NCBI GenBank assembly: GCA_028583605.1
Contig: CM053331.1
Span: 6,420,508-6,484,507, forward strand
DNA length: 64,000 nucleotides
Source: Dastarcus helophoroides
Lineage: Eukaryota > Arthropoda > Insecta > Coleoptera > Bothrideridae
Reading direction: 5' to 3'
The position numbers and the translations under genes are program-made. Shown here piece by piece: positions 36,470-47,329 of this stretch (position 1 is its first letter; the number at the start of each line of letters is the position of its first letter). The notes beneath the pieces were generated by a model. The model saw nothing but the letters and a program-made list of their open reading frames with translations, made no database searches and had not been told where the DNA came from.

Positions 36470-37440
36470 TGTGGAAGTGAAAACTATAAAAAATTACCAA
36501 TTTCGAAAAAAAATCGAAATTTCCAACAAAAGGATTCAAATTTTTAAAGGGTCAAAGTTTTGAAAAATCAGTTTTGCAAAAAAGTAAAATTCTTCAATAA
36601 TGAATCAAAATTTACCCAAAAAAGGTCAAAAACGCGAAAAATATCGAAATTTGGAAGAAAATCTCATAATTTTTACAAAAAAAATTGATTTCGATTTTGA
36701 AACAAGGTGAACATTTTTAAACATGTCAATATACTGAAAAAAATCTAAATTTTTAAAAATATTGAAATTTTTGGGAAAAATTGTTTTCCGAAAGGTAGAA
36801 TTTTTAATAAATTTAAAGAAAAATATTTCGAGGAAAATACAAAGTTTTCAAAATAATTGATCTTCGAAAAGGCGAATGTTTCAAAATTTTAGTTTTAACA
36901 GACATTTCGAAAGACAAAATTTTCAAAAAAAATCCAAATTTGCCAATAGGACAAAATTTTGAAAAAAAACTCATATTCTGCACAAACAAGTTGATGTTTG
37001 GAACAAAGTCAAAATTTTTAAAGTTAAAATATTTAATATTTTAGAAAAATTGTTTTCCAAAGAGCAGAATTTTTAATAAATGTCAACATTTAAAAGGAAG
37101 GTTCAAATTTCTAGAAAAACCAATAATTTCAAGGTGAATTTTTCAAAAAAATTAGAATTAACAACTTTTCAAGAAAATAAGAAATAACTTTAAAAATATC
37201 GAAATTTTCAAAAAAAAATTCAATTCTTTAGAAAAAGTTGAAATTTACCAAAATAATCAAAACTACAAAAAAAATCTCGTAAAAATCACAAAAAAAATTA
37301 TTTGGATTTTAAACAGAATAAAAATTTTAAATAATTCGAAATCCTGAAAAATAAAATTTTCAAAAAATTGGTCCTAAAAAGCAGGATTTTAAAAAAGTGA
37401 AAACATTCATAACAACCATCAATATTTGCAAAGAAAAGTT
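36470..37440. repeat. A-rich quasi-periodic block right of the GA microsatellite
   Basis: Words such as AAAAATCGAAATTTCC and AAAATTTTCAAAAAAA, i.e. the reverse-complement class of the block left of the microsatellite. No gene. Confidence 0.65.
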
Positions 37441-37452
37441 CAACATTTCGAA

Positions 37453-37535
37453 ATGGAAACGCGTTAGAGCACCCTTTGTTGTGTTTTTTATTCTTTTTTG
37501 GTTTCAGGGGACAACATTTGTATTTAAACTTGAGA
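37453..37535 (+). repeat. Family B fragment without ribozyme core
   Basis: Carries GGAAACGCGTTAGAGCACC then TTTGTTGTGTTTTTTATTC, TTGGTTTCAGGGGACAACAT and TTTGTATTT, aligned with other family B copies. It starts inside the ribozyme 3' half, so the CUGANGA half is missing. Confidence 0.65.
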
Positions 37536-37539
37536 TTAA

Positions 37540-39390
37540 AGCTGAAACTGAAAATTTCAAGTAGTTTTAGAGGATATAAATAATTCGTGCGTACGTTTAA
37601 ATTCCAGAAGACCATTGAATCTTTAAAAATAGCTAAATATGGATCACAAATAGACTTTGACATCATAGTAGTGTATGTGAAAATTTGTTTTAAATCATTT
37701 CAGTTTGTAAGCCTGACGCCAAGTCGAATAATTAATCGGACTTAATTAATCGTAGCTTATTAGGCAGCCTTCGCATTCTGTTAAAATGGGGCTCACATGT
37801 ACATAAAAAACTTCTCTAATTGTACCAAGCATTTACGGCGACTTAATAGAAAGTTGAAATGAAATAAATAAATAATTAACATTGTATGGTGAATTATTGG
37901 GTAGACAATATGCCAGCCGGCCATATGGATTTAAATCTAAATCATTATGTACATTGGATTTTTAATTTAATTTATCTAACGACATTAACGAAAGCGTTTA
38001 ATGCAAATGAATTTTCTAGTTTTCATCAAATCACTAATGTACGGTTTGATCTCGAGATTTTATAAGGCTTTCACCTATTTTCCGCATTAGATAAAAATAA
38101 ATAACAGTTTTAGTCAACAAGTGTTTTCGTATGGAAATAATTGTAAATCAGCATAATTATTAGTGTTCACATATGAATTTCTGACACCATATACTTATAA
38201 TAACGATAAATTACACTATTATGTGAATGTGAACAGATGCTTAAATTGTACTTTTTAAAAAATAAAATTATTAAACTTTACTGGGAGTAGAAGATTATAA
38301 TTATTAGGGAATACGATGTTTTGCATGGCATCAATTTCGTGGGAGGCTTTATATTTAAAATAAAATAAATTTAGAAATCCGTCATCGAGTCAATTTATAT
38401 GGCTTTGGTGAGTAGCTATGGGGACTTTTGCTCATAACTATACATCCTTTGGGTACACTTGTAACCAATTTCCATTTTGGTACCACAAACTTATATTTAT
38501 ACATATACAGATAAGGAAAAATTTTCATTGTCCATGTAAAACGCTAAGAATTGTCCCTTCCATAGTTTTCTACGGCCGCTGAACGTATTCCCCTACTTTG
38601 ACGCAGCATGCTCGTATCTTCCAGTTTAGATGTTACCAAAAAACTCGTCGAGAGTTTTACAACAGACTGGAATATTGTTTAGCGCAGTCTGACGGCCCAC
38701 TTGAACTCCTTATATTGTAATGTTTGAAGAGTTATTTTGTTATATTCTTCATTAGAATTATTACTTAATTTGTTTAAGAAATCTCGTTTATTTATTTTGG
38801 TTATCAAAGAATATCAGTTTTATTTTGCCTCGGACGTTGATTAAATCAACAGACTAAAAGAACAAACAGCATGTGGTACGCAAATTTTAATAAAATTGTT
38901 GCCTGTCAGTAGTAATTTCGTAACAAAACAGGTTAGAAGCTATTATGTACTACTGAAATCTCCATCAGCACTGATCGCTGCGCTCTGCGTTGAATTGTTT
39001 ACATCGGTGTAGGAGAATACAAGGCGCCGCCCATCTATCCCACTATTAGCTACCAATGTTAAATCTCTCATTAACATTCTCCCTATGGACAGTGTTTGAC
39101 TTTCCTGATGTGTATAATAATTTATCAATTAGATGACATTTTCTACAGTAATAAGTAATAGCGGCTCGTCCGATTTGTCTTCGGTAATCATAAAGGAACC
39201 AAAAACAATTTCGATATCCTTTTTTGATTTTGTAAAAAAGAAAACGTAAGAACTTATCAACCTTATCATAATTAATTGTACTTTTTGTCGAAAATATCCC
39301 AGTAACTTTCTAAAACTGTTAAGAGAATTAAACAATGGTCAGTATCGTGCTTCAGTTATCTTTTTGCACATTTTGAAAATTTAATATGGG
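37540..39390. other. Intron sequence without recognised genes
   Basis: Normal-complexity AT-rich DNA. A GC-richer patch at 38560-38700 (ACGGCCGCTGAACGTATTCC, CAGTCTGACGGCCCAC) may be a transposon fragment. A minus-strand frame at 39128-38943 has no recognisable domain. Confidence 0.4.
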
Positions 39391-39395
39391 TTATT

Positions 39396-40360
39396 TTGTC
39401 ATTTTGGGGATTTGCAAAGTTGATTGGCAAGAATTTTACAACTTCAAATTCTCCACCCTTACTCGATGAAAATAGCAATATTGCTACTATCTCCAAGGAA
39501 AAGGCTGACATGTTAGCCTCAATGTTTGCTAAAAATTCCAATCTTGATTCTCGAAACGCAGAACCTCCTATTCTTTCTAAGGTAGGCACTTCGATGCGGC
39601 TGAAGTTGTTTTCAGACAACGCACAATCAGGAAGATTCTATTTGAGCTGGTGACACCTCGAAAGCTTCTGGCCTTGATGGTATTCCCGCTATTGTTCTTA
39701 AGAAGTACGCCCCAGAGTTGACTCCTGTCCTAAGCAAATTGTTCACACTCTCTTACAACAAAGGTGTATTCCCTAACATCTGGAAATCTGCTAGAGTGCA
39801 GCCTGTCCCTAAAAAGGGAAAAATGAATCTGGCTAACAACTATCGCCCTATATCTTTGTTACCCGTTATATCTAAAGTGATGGAAAAGGTTATCAACATC
39901 GAGATTCTTAAATATCTGGAGGAAAATAGAATCATCTTCGACAGGCAATACGGTTTTAGACAACAACGTTCCACTGGCGATCTACTGGCATATGTTACTC
40001 ATATCTGTAACTCAGCTATGGAAAAACATGGTGAGGCTAGGATTGTGGCATTGGATATCTCAAAGGCTTTCGACAGAGTCTGGCACCGATCTCTTCTCGC
40101 CAAATTAACATATTATGGTCTTCCTTCTGGACGCTGTCATTTGATATTCAATTTTCTCGCTGACAGATCTCTTCAGGTCGTCGTCGATGGCATCTCATCC
40201 GAGACATTCGCGATTAACGCAGGGGTGCCTTAGGGGTCTGTTCTGTGTCCTACTCTATTTCTGTTACACATAAACGATCTTTTAGCTTTAGCTTCCAATC
40301 CTATATACGCTACGCAGATGATAGTAACCTTGTGTCATCTTTTTTCAATTGCTAGCCTAA
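39396..40360 (+). pseudogene. Non-LTR retrotransposon reverse transcriptase pseudogene (Jockey/CR1-like)
   Basis: Fragment of a LINE ORF2 on the strand opposite to the host gene. The first segment (39396-39590) is the linker between endonuclease and RT (FWGFAKLIGKNFTTSNS, ISKEKADMLASMFAKNS). After frame breaks near 39600-39655 the RT domain runs from DTSKASGLDGIPAIVLKKYA to AGVP. It includes NNYRPISLLPVISKVMEK (RT motif 1/2), FRQQRSTGDLL and ALDISKAFDRVWH, which carries the first catalytic Asp. An in-frame TAG follows GVP where the family has Gln, and the YADD box (about 40308-40319) is out of frame by a small deletion. The copy stops soon after and the endonuclease is absent. Inactive. Clade assignment is approximate. 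Confidence 0.85.
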
Positions 40361-40379
40361 ACTGCTCAAAACTGGCAGA

Positions 40380-41022
40380 AAAACTATATAATAAAGCAAA
40401 TGACACAACATTTGGATAAAAATTGATTTTTATTATAGCTAATTTATCCAGTGAACCAAAAAATCGACACCAGAGATGTTGAATAATGTCAAGAGACATT
40501 TTTATTCACGATTAGAATGCTGTCAAGATGTTGGAAGTGCCATTTTGAACATCTCCTACATTAAGTATGGTTTGGTTTTAATTTTATTAAATGACAACAT
40601 TAGATTCATATTGCGTTGTTGAAAATTAAAATTAATTGTTTTTATACTGTAATTTTTAGGATAAATATGGCAACCATGACATTTTTGAATAGAGAATGAA
40701 AATACATTTCAAATAAGGTATAACAAGCCCTTACTTTTGGTTTAAAAATTTAGGGGTTGCAACTGTCACTCGAAGAGGGTTGAATCTAAGGATGACATTT
40801 TTTCGGTGGAGGATGTCGTTTTATAATCTAAAATTGACGTGTCTCGAGATTTCTCATAACTGTGATACGGAATTTATTCCATTTGGCTGTTGCGCACCGT
40901 ATGAAATGAAAGCAAAGTTTATTTTATATGACTTCAGTCTACCGTACAAAAGCAATAATCTAAAGAAATATTTGAACCTGACGGGTAACCGGACAACAAA
41001 CTACAGATAACAAAGCACATAC
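40380..41022. other. Intron sequence next to the Ig exon; repeat-like patch at 40730-40920
   Basis: AGGGGTTGCAACTGTCACTC followed by TGACATTTTTTCGGTGGAGG and CACCGTATGAAATG resembles the edge of a widespread insect MITE, but no matching opposite end was located. No gene is present besides the minus-strand exon. Confidence 0.35.
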
Positions 41023-41185
41023 CTTCGACTGAAACGGAAGCGAAGTTGTAATCCGCTCCCAGGCGATTTTCCACACAAACGTCGTATTTGCCGCTGTCGT
41101 CCGCTGTAATGTGCTGGAGAAGGAGACAGGAGACGCCTTCGCCGCAGCTGATGCTGGTCCTTTCGTCATTTTTCAGTTCTCGACC
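41023..41185 (-). CDS. Strn-Mlck: Second half of an Ig (I-set) domain, exon of the MLCK-like gene
   Basis: A 163-bp exon, phase 0 entry and phase 1 exit. It encodes the C-terminal half of an I-set immunoglobulin domain: GRELKNDERTSI (strands D/E), then SCLLLQHITADDSGKYDVCVEN, the D-x-G-x-Y-x-C signature of strand F, and the closing ASVSVEG. The acceptor is TTTATTTTATTTTCAG ending at 41186 and the donor is GTATGT from 41022. The next exon recognised downstream on the minus strand is the FN3 exon near 2.3 kb, in a compatible phase (VEG then PPDPPSG). The first half of the Ig domain, with its strand-C tryptophan, must come from an upstream exon. None was recognised up to base 64000, so the upstream intron probably exceeds 22.8 kb. 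Confidence 0.88.
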
Positions 41186-41459
41186 CTGAAAATAAAATAA
41201 ACACACATAACATTACTTATCGATTTGAGCAATGGTGCAGTTGCTGCAACATTAATTTCATGTGGGCAAGCAAACTGGTGGCTCGTAAATAAACGCTTAC
41301 AAGCCAGCTGAACTCGGTCTGTAAATTTTTTTCTGAGAGAGCTCTAGATATCAGGAGTTATTACCATGGCGTATCGTTTGTAATCGAGGGAATTAAAATG
41401 AAAAACTTGAATGGAGGCTGAATTTTGGACCTTTCAGTTATACATCAAAAAGTTTTATG

Positions 41460-41777
41460 CAAGAAGAATGCAACCTAGACTACAAGTTCATGCAGCCCTC
41501 CAGGCGTGTATAGTGAATCATACGTAGCTGAACTACCAGCAGTTGAAACACTGCCACCTAGCGAAGCGGTTGCTCTCTAGGAGAGTTCTCAGAAGATAAG
41601 GATTCTATAATGCATAGACCAATAGGTTTGAACATTTATTAGATTCGAAGTTTGGAAACCAAATACCGGTTTCGATCTTGTTACATCTCGTCAGTTTGGT
41701 ATATCCAACTCGAATGCTAATAAACGTTCCGACAAGTAAGTACTAAAACATTCACAGGCGTCAAGCGAGTGACTCTT
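41460..41777 (-). mobile_element. Family A hammerhead element, single copy
   Basis: Starts CAAGAAGAATGCAACC like the 1.07-kb copy and runs to GTCAAGCGAGTGACTCTT, lacking the last part of the 385-bp unit. It holds one complete ribozyme motif on the minus strand. No clear TSD. It lies about 275 bp upstream of the Ig exon acceptor, in the host gene's transcribed orientation for ribozyme formation. Confidence 0.7.
41654..41706 (-). ncRNA. Type I hammerhead ribozyme (family A, 41.7-kb copy)
   Basis: Minus strand: GGA-UAU-ACCAAA, CUGACGA, helix II GAUGU/AGAUC with an AACA loop (one G-G mismatch from a C to G change), GAAA, ACCGGU, A, UUUGGU, U, UCC. The core and helix I are intact. Because the host gene is transcribed on the minus strand, this motif would be present in its pre-mRNA intron. 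Confidence 0.75.
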
Positions 41778-41799
41778 CACAAAAATTCGAAGTATTACG

Positions 41800-43240
41800 A
41801 ATGTTAAGTATATTTGGACAAAAACCAGAGATTTTTAAAATTTAGAAATAATTAAAAAATGTTGAAATTAAAAAAAATATTTATAAACAAGCAAAATTCC
41901 TAAAAAGGTAAATATAAAAAATGTAAAATCTTCCAAAAAAAAAGGTACAAAAGTTCATAAAAGATCTAAATCTACAAATAAAGATTGAAATTTAAAAAAA
42001 ATCAACGTTTGAAAATGTCAAATACGATGTATGTAATATTCATCTAAATTTTGCAAAAAAGCAATTTTGTGAAAAAATCCAAATTTAAAAATATCCAAAT
42101 TAAAAAATAAAACATCAAAAATTAAAGTCGAAATTTGGAAAATCCGAAATTTTGAAAGTCGCAGTTTTGGAAGGAACAATTTTGAAAAAAAACTGACATT
42201 TTGAAACGTCTATTTTGAAAATAAAAGGACGAGATTTAAAAAAAATTTTGAAATATTGAAAAAAAGTTGAACTTAAAAAAAATAAAATATTCAGAAACGA
42301 ATTTTTGCAAAAATATCAAAATTTTTGTAAAAGGTTGAGATTTTCAAAAAAATCGATCCTGAAATTTGTAAAAGAACTTTTAAATCTCAACTTGAAAACT
42401 CGAAAAAAATTTAGAATATATTAAAACTCAATTCGGAAAATTAAATGTGGAACGAATTTTAAAAAGTCGCTATTTTGAAAGTAGCACCATTTTGAAAAAG
42501 TGGCATTATTGTGAAAAATCGAAATTCTGAAAAGGAAAAATCAAAATTTTGAAAAAATCGAAATTTAAAAATGAATCGAAACTTTGAACATTCTATTTAA
42601 AACAGGAGATATTAAAAAAAAAGTTCGATGTATTTAAAAAAGGAAGAAATGAAAAAGTAAATTATAGAGTTTAAATTTTGAAAAAAGTTAAAATTTGGGA
42701 GAAAGATCGAAATTTTTATGTCAACAATTTAAAAAACCTGAAATTTACAAAAAACCGGGGGATTTGGAGTTGAATTTTTGGTCGAAATTGTAAGATTAAA
42801 ATTACAACATTATCAGCATTTCAAATAAAACAGATTTCGGATAATTGAAATGCTGAAAAAGTCGAAATTGTGAAAAAAGTTGCAATTAAAAAACATCGAA
42901 AAGATGAAAAGTCGAAGAAAGCTAAACATGTTCATAGGTAAAAGTCAATTTGAATTTCGGAAAAATATTTTTTTTTTTAAATTTAAAATAATCATTATAA
43001 CAAAAATATCAGAATTTATAAAAACCAAATTTGGATACAGGTGAAACATCATGAAATATCGAAATTAAGGTCAGAATTTAAAAAAGGACAACATTTTGAG
43101 TCTACAATAAAACATTTATTCGGGGAAGAAAAACTAAAATTTAAAGGTAAATTAAAAAAAATAGATATCAAATTTGAAACAAAATCCATAAATTATATGT
43201 TTTTTTCGCAAATTTTAAGAAAAATATCGAAAATTTTACG
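41800..43240. repeat. A-rich quasi-periodic block
   Basis: Words such as AAAATCGAAATTCTG, TTTTGAAAAAAAACTG and AAAGTCGAAATTGTG; no coding signal. It runs directly into the GAGAA microsatellite. Confidence 0.65.
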
Positions 43241-43243
43241 ATT

Positions 43244-43836
43244 AGAGAAGAGAAGAGAAGAGGAGAGGGGAGAAGAAAAGAGAAGAGAAGAGAAGAGAAG
43301 AGAAGAGAAGAGAAGAGAAGAGAAGAGAAGAGAAGAGAAGAGAAGAGAAGAGAAGAGAAGAGAAGAGAAGAGAAGAGAAGAGAAGAGAAGAGAAGAGAAG
43401 AGAAGAGAAGAGAAGAGAGAAGAGAAGAGAAGAGAAGAGAAGAGAAGAGAAGAGAAGAGAAGAGAAGAGAAGAGAAGAGAAGAGAAGAGAAGAGAAGAGA
43501 AGAGAAGAGAAGAGAAGAGAAGAGAAGAGAAGAGAAGAGAAGAGAAGAGAAGAGAAGAGAAGAGAAGAGAAGAGAAGAGAAGAGAAGAGAAGAGAAGAGA
43601 AGAGAAGAGAAGAGAAGAGAAGAGAAGAGAAGAGAAGAGAAGAGAAGAGAAGAGAAGAGAAGAGAAGAGAAGAGAAGAGAAGAGAAGATAAGATAAGATA
43701 AGATAAGATAAGATAAGATAAGATAAGATAAGATAAGATAAGATAAGATAAGATAAGATAAGATAAGATAAGATAAGATAAGATAAGATAAGAGAAGATA
43801 AGAGAAGAGAAGAGAAGAGAAGAGAAGGGAAGAGAA
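43244..43836. repeat. (GAGAA)n then (GATAA)n compound pentanucleotide microsatellite
   Basis: About 440 bp of GAGAA (43244-43685) is followed by about 115 bp of GATAA (43686-43800) and a short return to GAGAA. A single phase slip occurs near 43415. Glu/Lys/Arg- and Leu/Ser-rich frames on both strands are artefacts. Confidence 0.95.
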
Positions 43837-43859
43837 CAAAAACAAGAAAATTCCTTTTC

Positions 43860-44415
43860 ATCTATCCTTTATCTTCCCTTGGTTTACCAAATGATTACCG
43901 AATCGTCAGATGGAACATTCTCACTGCTAAAAAGAAAAAGGCATTTAGAAGAAGACTAAGTAATTAAATAGCAAAAAGAAATGAATACAAAGTTATGGTT
44001 CTCTTCTGGTGGGTTATCGTAGAATAAATTTAATTAATGGGATATTGCGCGTTTCAAATAGGATCTCATAAGGGCAATAAAACGCCAATTATCGGGACTA
44101 ACCGACAATAACTATTTAATTCTTTTTTTTCTGACGTCAACGTCTTTATATGGCTGATTCATTTACATACAAATAAGGAAGAGTTTCTTAATTTGGCAGT
44201 CGCCTTTGTTATGTTAAAAGTCATCCTTAAAACACGTTCTATCAGATGGAATTATATTTGAATATTTTTAATGTTGGCACTGAGAAATGCATGGTAAAAT
44301 AATGGATATGGGAGAAATGCTTTTATGTTCTATTCTTCAAGGTTGGAATTGAATCGCACACGATGTTTTGGATACGTAATATTTGAGATGTGTTTTACGT
44401 TCTAAATGTAACTAA
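43860..44415. other. Intron sequence, nothing recognised
   Basis: Normal-complexity AT-rich DNA between the microsatellite and a family B copy. Confidence 0.4.
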
Positions 44416-44570
44416 ATGTGTCTCTCTAAAGATGATAGCTTGGCTGTCGACACGCGTTACAGCAACCTTTGTTGTGTTTTTTATACTTTTTTGGTTTCAG
44501 GGGACAAGATTTGTATTTCAATTTTTGAAGATAACCAAGAACAGTCCGTTCCACCAAAATTGGGGTTTTT
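44416..44570 (+). mobile_element. Family B copy with degenerate hammerhead-like core
   Basis: TCTCTCTAAAGATGATAGC, TTGGCTGTCGACACGCGTTA and CAGCAACCTTTGTTGTG are followed by GGTTTCAGGGGACAAGATTT, GAAGATAACCAAGAACAG and TTCCACCAAAATTGG. Both core boxes are mutated (CUAAAGA for CUGANGA, GACA for GAAA), so ribozyme activity is not expected. Confidence 0.65.
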
Positions 44571-44870
44571 GTTAAAACTCGTTGACTCTTCTTGTCGAGA
44601 TAAGAAAATTTCGAAAAAGTCAAATGTTAATAAACTTATTTGCGTTTGTCCAAATTTTGACTGGGATTAATAGCTTTCATTCTTCGAGGGAAACTATGCT
44701 TTCGTATCATCCATGGAGAGTATGCTGCTGATTATTAGTTAATTAGGTTTGGTTCAGTAAACAAAACGAGTTTAATTTTGGACTCTTTCTTTCTCCAAAT
44801 TCTGAATCCGCCACTGCTAGGTCTTATCTTCAATCATTCTTATGCATTGAAATACAAATCTTGTTCTCTT

Positions 44871-45157
44871 AAACCAGGGTTGCAGGGGACAAGATTTGTA
44901 TATCAATTTTTGAAGACCAGTCCGTTCCTGCAGAATCTAGATTTCTCTTTATCGATGAAATTAACGAATGATTGAACAAAGCAAGCAAATTTTTTAAAAA
45001 GATAACAAGTTCGAGGCGTTTCTAAATGGCCATCGATGTTAAACTTAAACTAGAATCCGCTTTAGTGCTTTAACAGTTATTAATCAAATAATTATTCCGG
45101 TTACCTTTTCAACTTAAATTGCGCAAAAATCGTTGCTACTCAGTGGTGGTATTTCTC
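44871..45157. repeat. Duplicated 290-bp segment, copy 1 (paired with 48677-48963)
   Basis: Begins with a family B tail (GGTTGCAGGGGACAAGATTT, GAAGACCAGTCCGTT) and continues through GAACAAAGCAAGCAAATTTT, AAATGGCCATCGATGT, CGCTTTAGTGCTTTAACA and AAAATCGTTGCTACTCA. The same order recurs 3.8 kb away. Confidence 0.8.
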
Positions 45158-45439
45158 GAAGTATATTTTTTTTCCAATATTTTCGAATTAAAACTCGACT
45201 CACGTTTTTGTAAATTTGAGATTTTCTCAAAATTTGAACCATTTTCTGGAGCACTATTTCCTTTTTTTTTAAATTGCAAACCTTTTAGTCACATTTCAGC
45301 ACAAGGTGCTCGAATTTAGGGGCGCTGCATTCCGAGGATACAATATTAGTGAGGGTTTGAGCTGCCAACGAGCGCTAAGGATGCAAAGGATATTTTGATT
45401 ATTATTTTTTTGTTTTTTCATATTTTGATGTTACGAAGG

Positions 45440-46950
45440 CATAGATGTTTCGTTTCTAGGGCTGTGGACGATACTTCAATGTTTTAAAAACATTAATTAT
45501 CTTTTATAAACATAAATGTTTTAATATCGACAATATAGATTAAAAATATTGATACATTATTCCAAAAACCAATGTATTACAACTAGCGTCACCTACTTTC
45601 TAGAAGAGGTATTCATAAGAAAAACAACCCCGCAACTAGTCGCCCGATGGCAGTAGAGCATATTTACCAAATCGATGGCAAACGTGTAATACCTGCAGTG
45701 TTGCCAATGTGCAGAAATTCCTCAGAATGTAAGGAAATTATTGAGAAAATGTGAAGAGTTTATGATTGTGGGGGAAACTGAAGACTTTTTTAATTTTTAG
45801 TGAAATTTTAGAAATAAAAGAATATTTCAATTGAAATTCAAAATTTGAGGAAAGATGTCAAAATTCACTTTATGAACGAAAATCATTAAAAAAAATTTTA
45901 ATTTGTGATTCATAAGTTTAACAAAAGCTTAGAAAATCCATGTATCAGCAAAATTTCGATAAGAAAGAGACCAAATTGTAAGTTTGCATTCAATTTCCAA
46001 AAGAACGATCTATGAAAGTTGAAATTTTCACTTTATATGTGCAATTTGACGAAAAGTTTATATTTCAACGTTAAAAAAAATATTTGGGGCAAAAATCAAA
46101 TTTTTTGCTATAAATTTACAATAAAACTCCCACATTTCAGCTTATTTCTCATATTTCAATTATTAAAAAGTCTCATTCTCTAGAACAAATCGAAATTTCG
46201 AATTTAAATCAAAATGTTGAATTTTAAATCAAAATTTTCGAATTTAAAATTGAAATTTCGAACTTATAGATAAAATTATGAAAAAAATATTGACGCTAAA
46301 TCGAGATAAAGGTGCATTTTTGAGAAAATAGTTGAAATTTCGAGCGACCGTTCTTTTTTGGTAATTTTTTTTTGTAAAATTTTCATCTTGACTTCAAATA
46401 TCGATTTTTCTAAAAGTTTTCACTGTTTCTCTCGAAATGTAGACTTTTTTGTCTTAGAATAACAAAAGAAATAAAAATTACATAAAAATTTGAAACAATT
46501 TTTATATTTTGGGAAAAAAATATCGAAATTTCAGCCTGAATTTCTTTCGACATTAAACTCAAAATTTTGGTAAATAGTTCTTTTTTTTTTTTAAATTTTA
46601 TTTAGATGTTTCTTCATACATTTCGTTAGAAAATTCGAAGTTTTGACTTGAACCTCGACATTTTAACCTTCACGGTTCGATTTTAAATTTCAAATTTCGA
46701 CAAAAAAATTTCAAATTCCTAATTTGTCTTACACTTAATTCTAATTTTTTTCAACGGTTTCTAAAAATGTTGGTTTTAATGTTAAAATCTTAAGGAATAT
46801 CGAATTTTTAACTTTATAATTTCGAAATTAAGACTTTAAACTCTAAATTTCTGACTTTAAAATCAAAAATAAAAATAAATTACTTAAAATTAAAAATTCC
46901 AAAAAAACAGAAATTTCATAAAATTCGAATCTTTTTTAGAAAATATTATT
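45440..46950. repeat. Mixed block: hAT-like MITE fragment then A-rich / T-rich quasi-repeats
   Basis: 45460-45720 (GGGCTGTGGACGATACTTC, AACTAGCGTCACCTAC, AACTAGTCGCCCGATGGCAG, GTGTTGCCAATGTGCAG) resembles a degraded MITE; the class is a guess. From about 45.8 to 46.35 kb the sequence is A-rich and from 46.36 to 46.95 kb T-rich, the opposite order from the head-to-head blocks elsewhere. No gene. Confidence 0.4.
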
Positions 46951-46951
46951 T

Positions 46952-47316
46952 TGTTACGGGGTTTCTCGGTTCGAACTGATTAACACGTGAATTAAATAAT
47001 ACTCAATTTATTCCCAAACTAAACTTGGAACACTACAACCTAACAATTAACTCACTTATTGATTTTCAATTACTAACTCATTAACTACACTGACTCTAAC
47101 TAACCCTTTAGGTAAAGCTGACCGCCTTATATAGTTTTGGCTCCCGGGTTCTAGAAAAATCACGCAGATAAGGTTTATCGTTTGCCGAAATTTCTGGAAC
47201 GCTTATCTGAAGTTTGTTTCGTTATCGCGGCCGCTTTCCCCTTATCAGATCTTTCTAGAAACTTTTTTTACGCACTAAATTCCATTCTAAATTCTATCTA
47301 TTTACATAGCGTTACA
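46952..47316 (-). mobile_element. Solo LTR, 365 bp
   Basis: Plus strand TGTTACGGGG...GCGTTACA; on the minus strand it starts TGTAACGC and ends CCGTAACA, an LTR-type TG...CA with short inverted ends. The minus strand carries a TATA box (ACTATATAAGG, about 47124-47134) and an AATAAA near the 3' end (about 47005). It is highly similar to the 49.9-kb copy: CCGCCTTATATAGTTTTGGC, GGCCGCTTTCCCCTTATCAG, ATCTTTCTAGA. No internal region, so solo. No clean TSD seen. Confidence 0.7.
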
Positions 47317-47329
47317 ATATTTTTATTAA

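Noticed and set aside
38943..39335. Two adjacent minus-strand frames of 61 and 68 codons as exons
   Set aside because: No match to Ig/FN3/kinase patterns, no usable splice-site phases with neighbouring exons and no recognisable domain.
43041..43861. Glu/Lys/Arg and Leu/Ser/Phe-rich frames of 216-225 codons
   Set aside because: They are translations of the GAGAA/GATAA pentanucleotide repeat; a 5-bp unit stays open in every frame that lacks a stop.
44390..44670. Overlapping frames of 61-84 codons near 44.4-44.7 kb
   Set aside because: They are read-through of a family B repeat copy; similar frames appear at other family B copies (for example near 5.0 and 37.5 kb).
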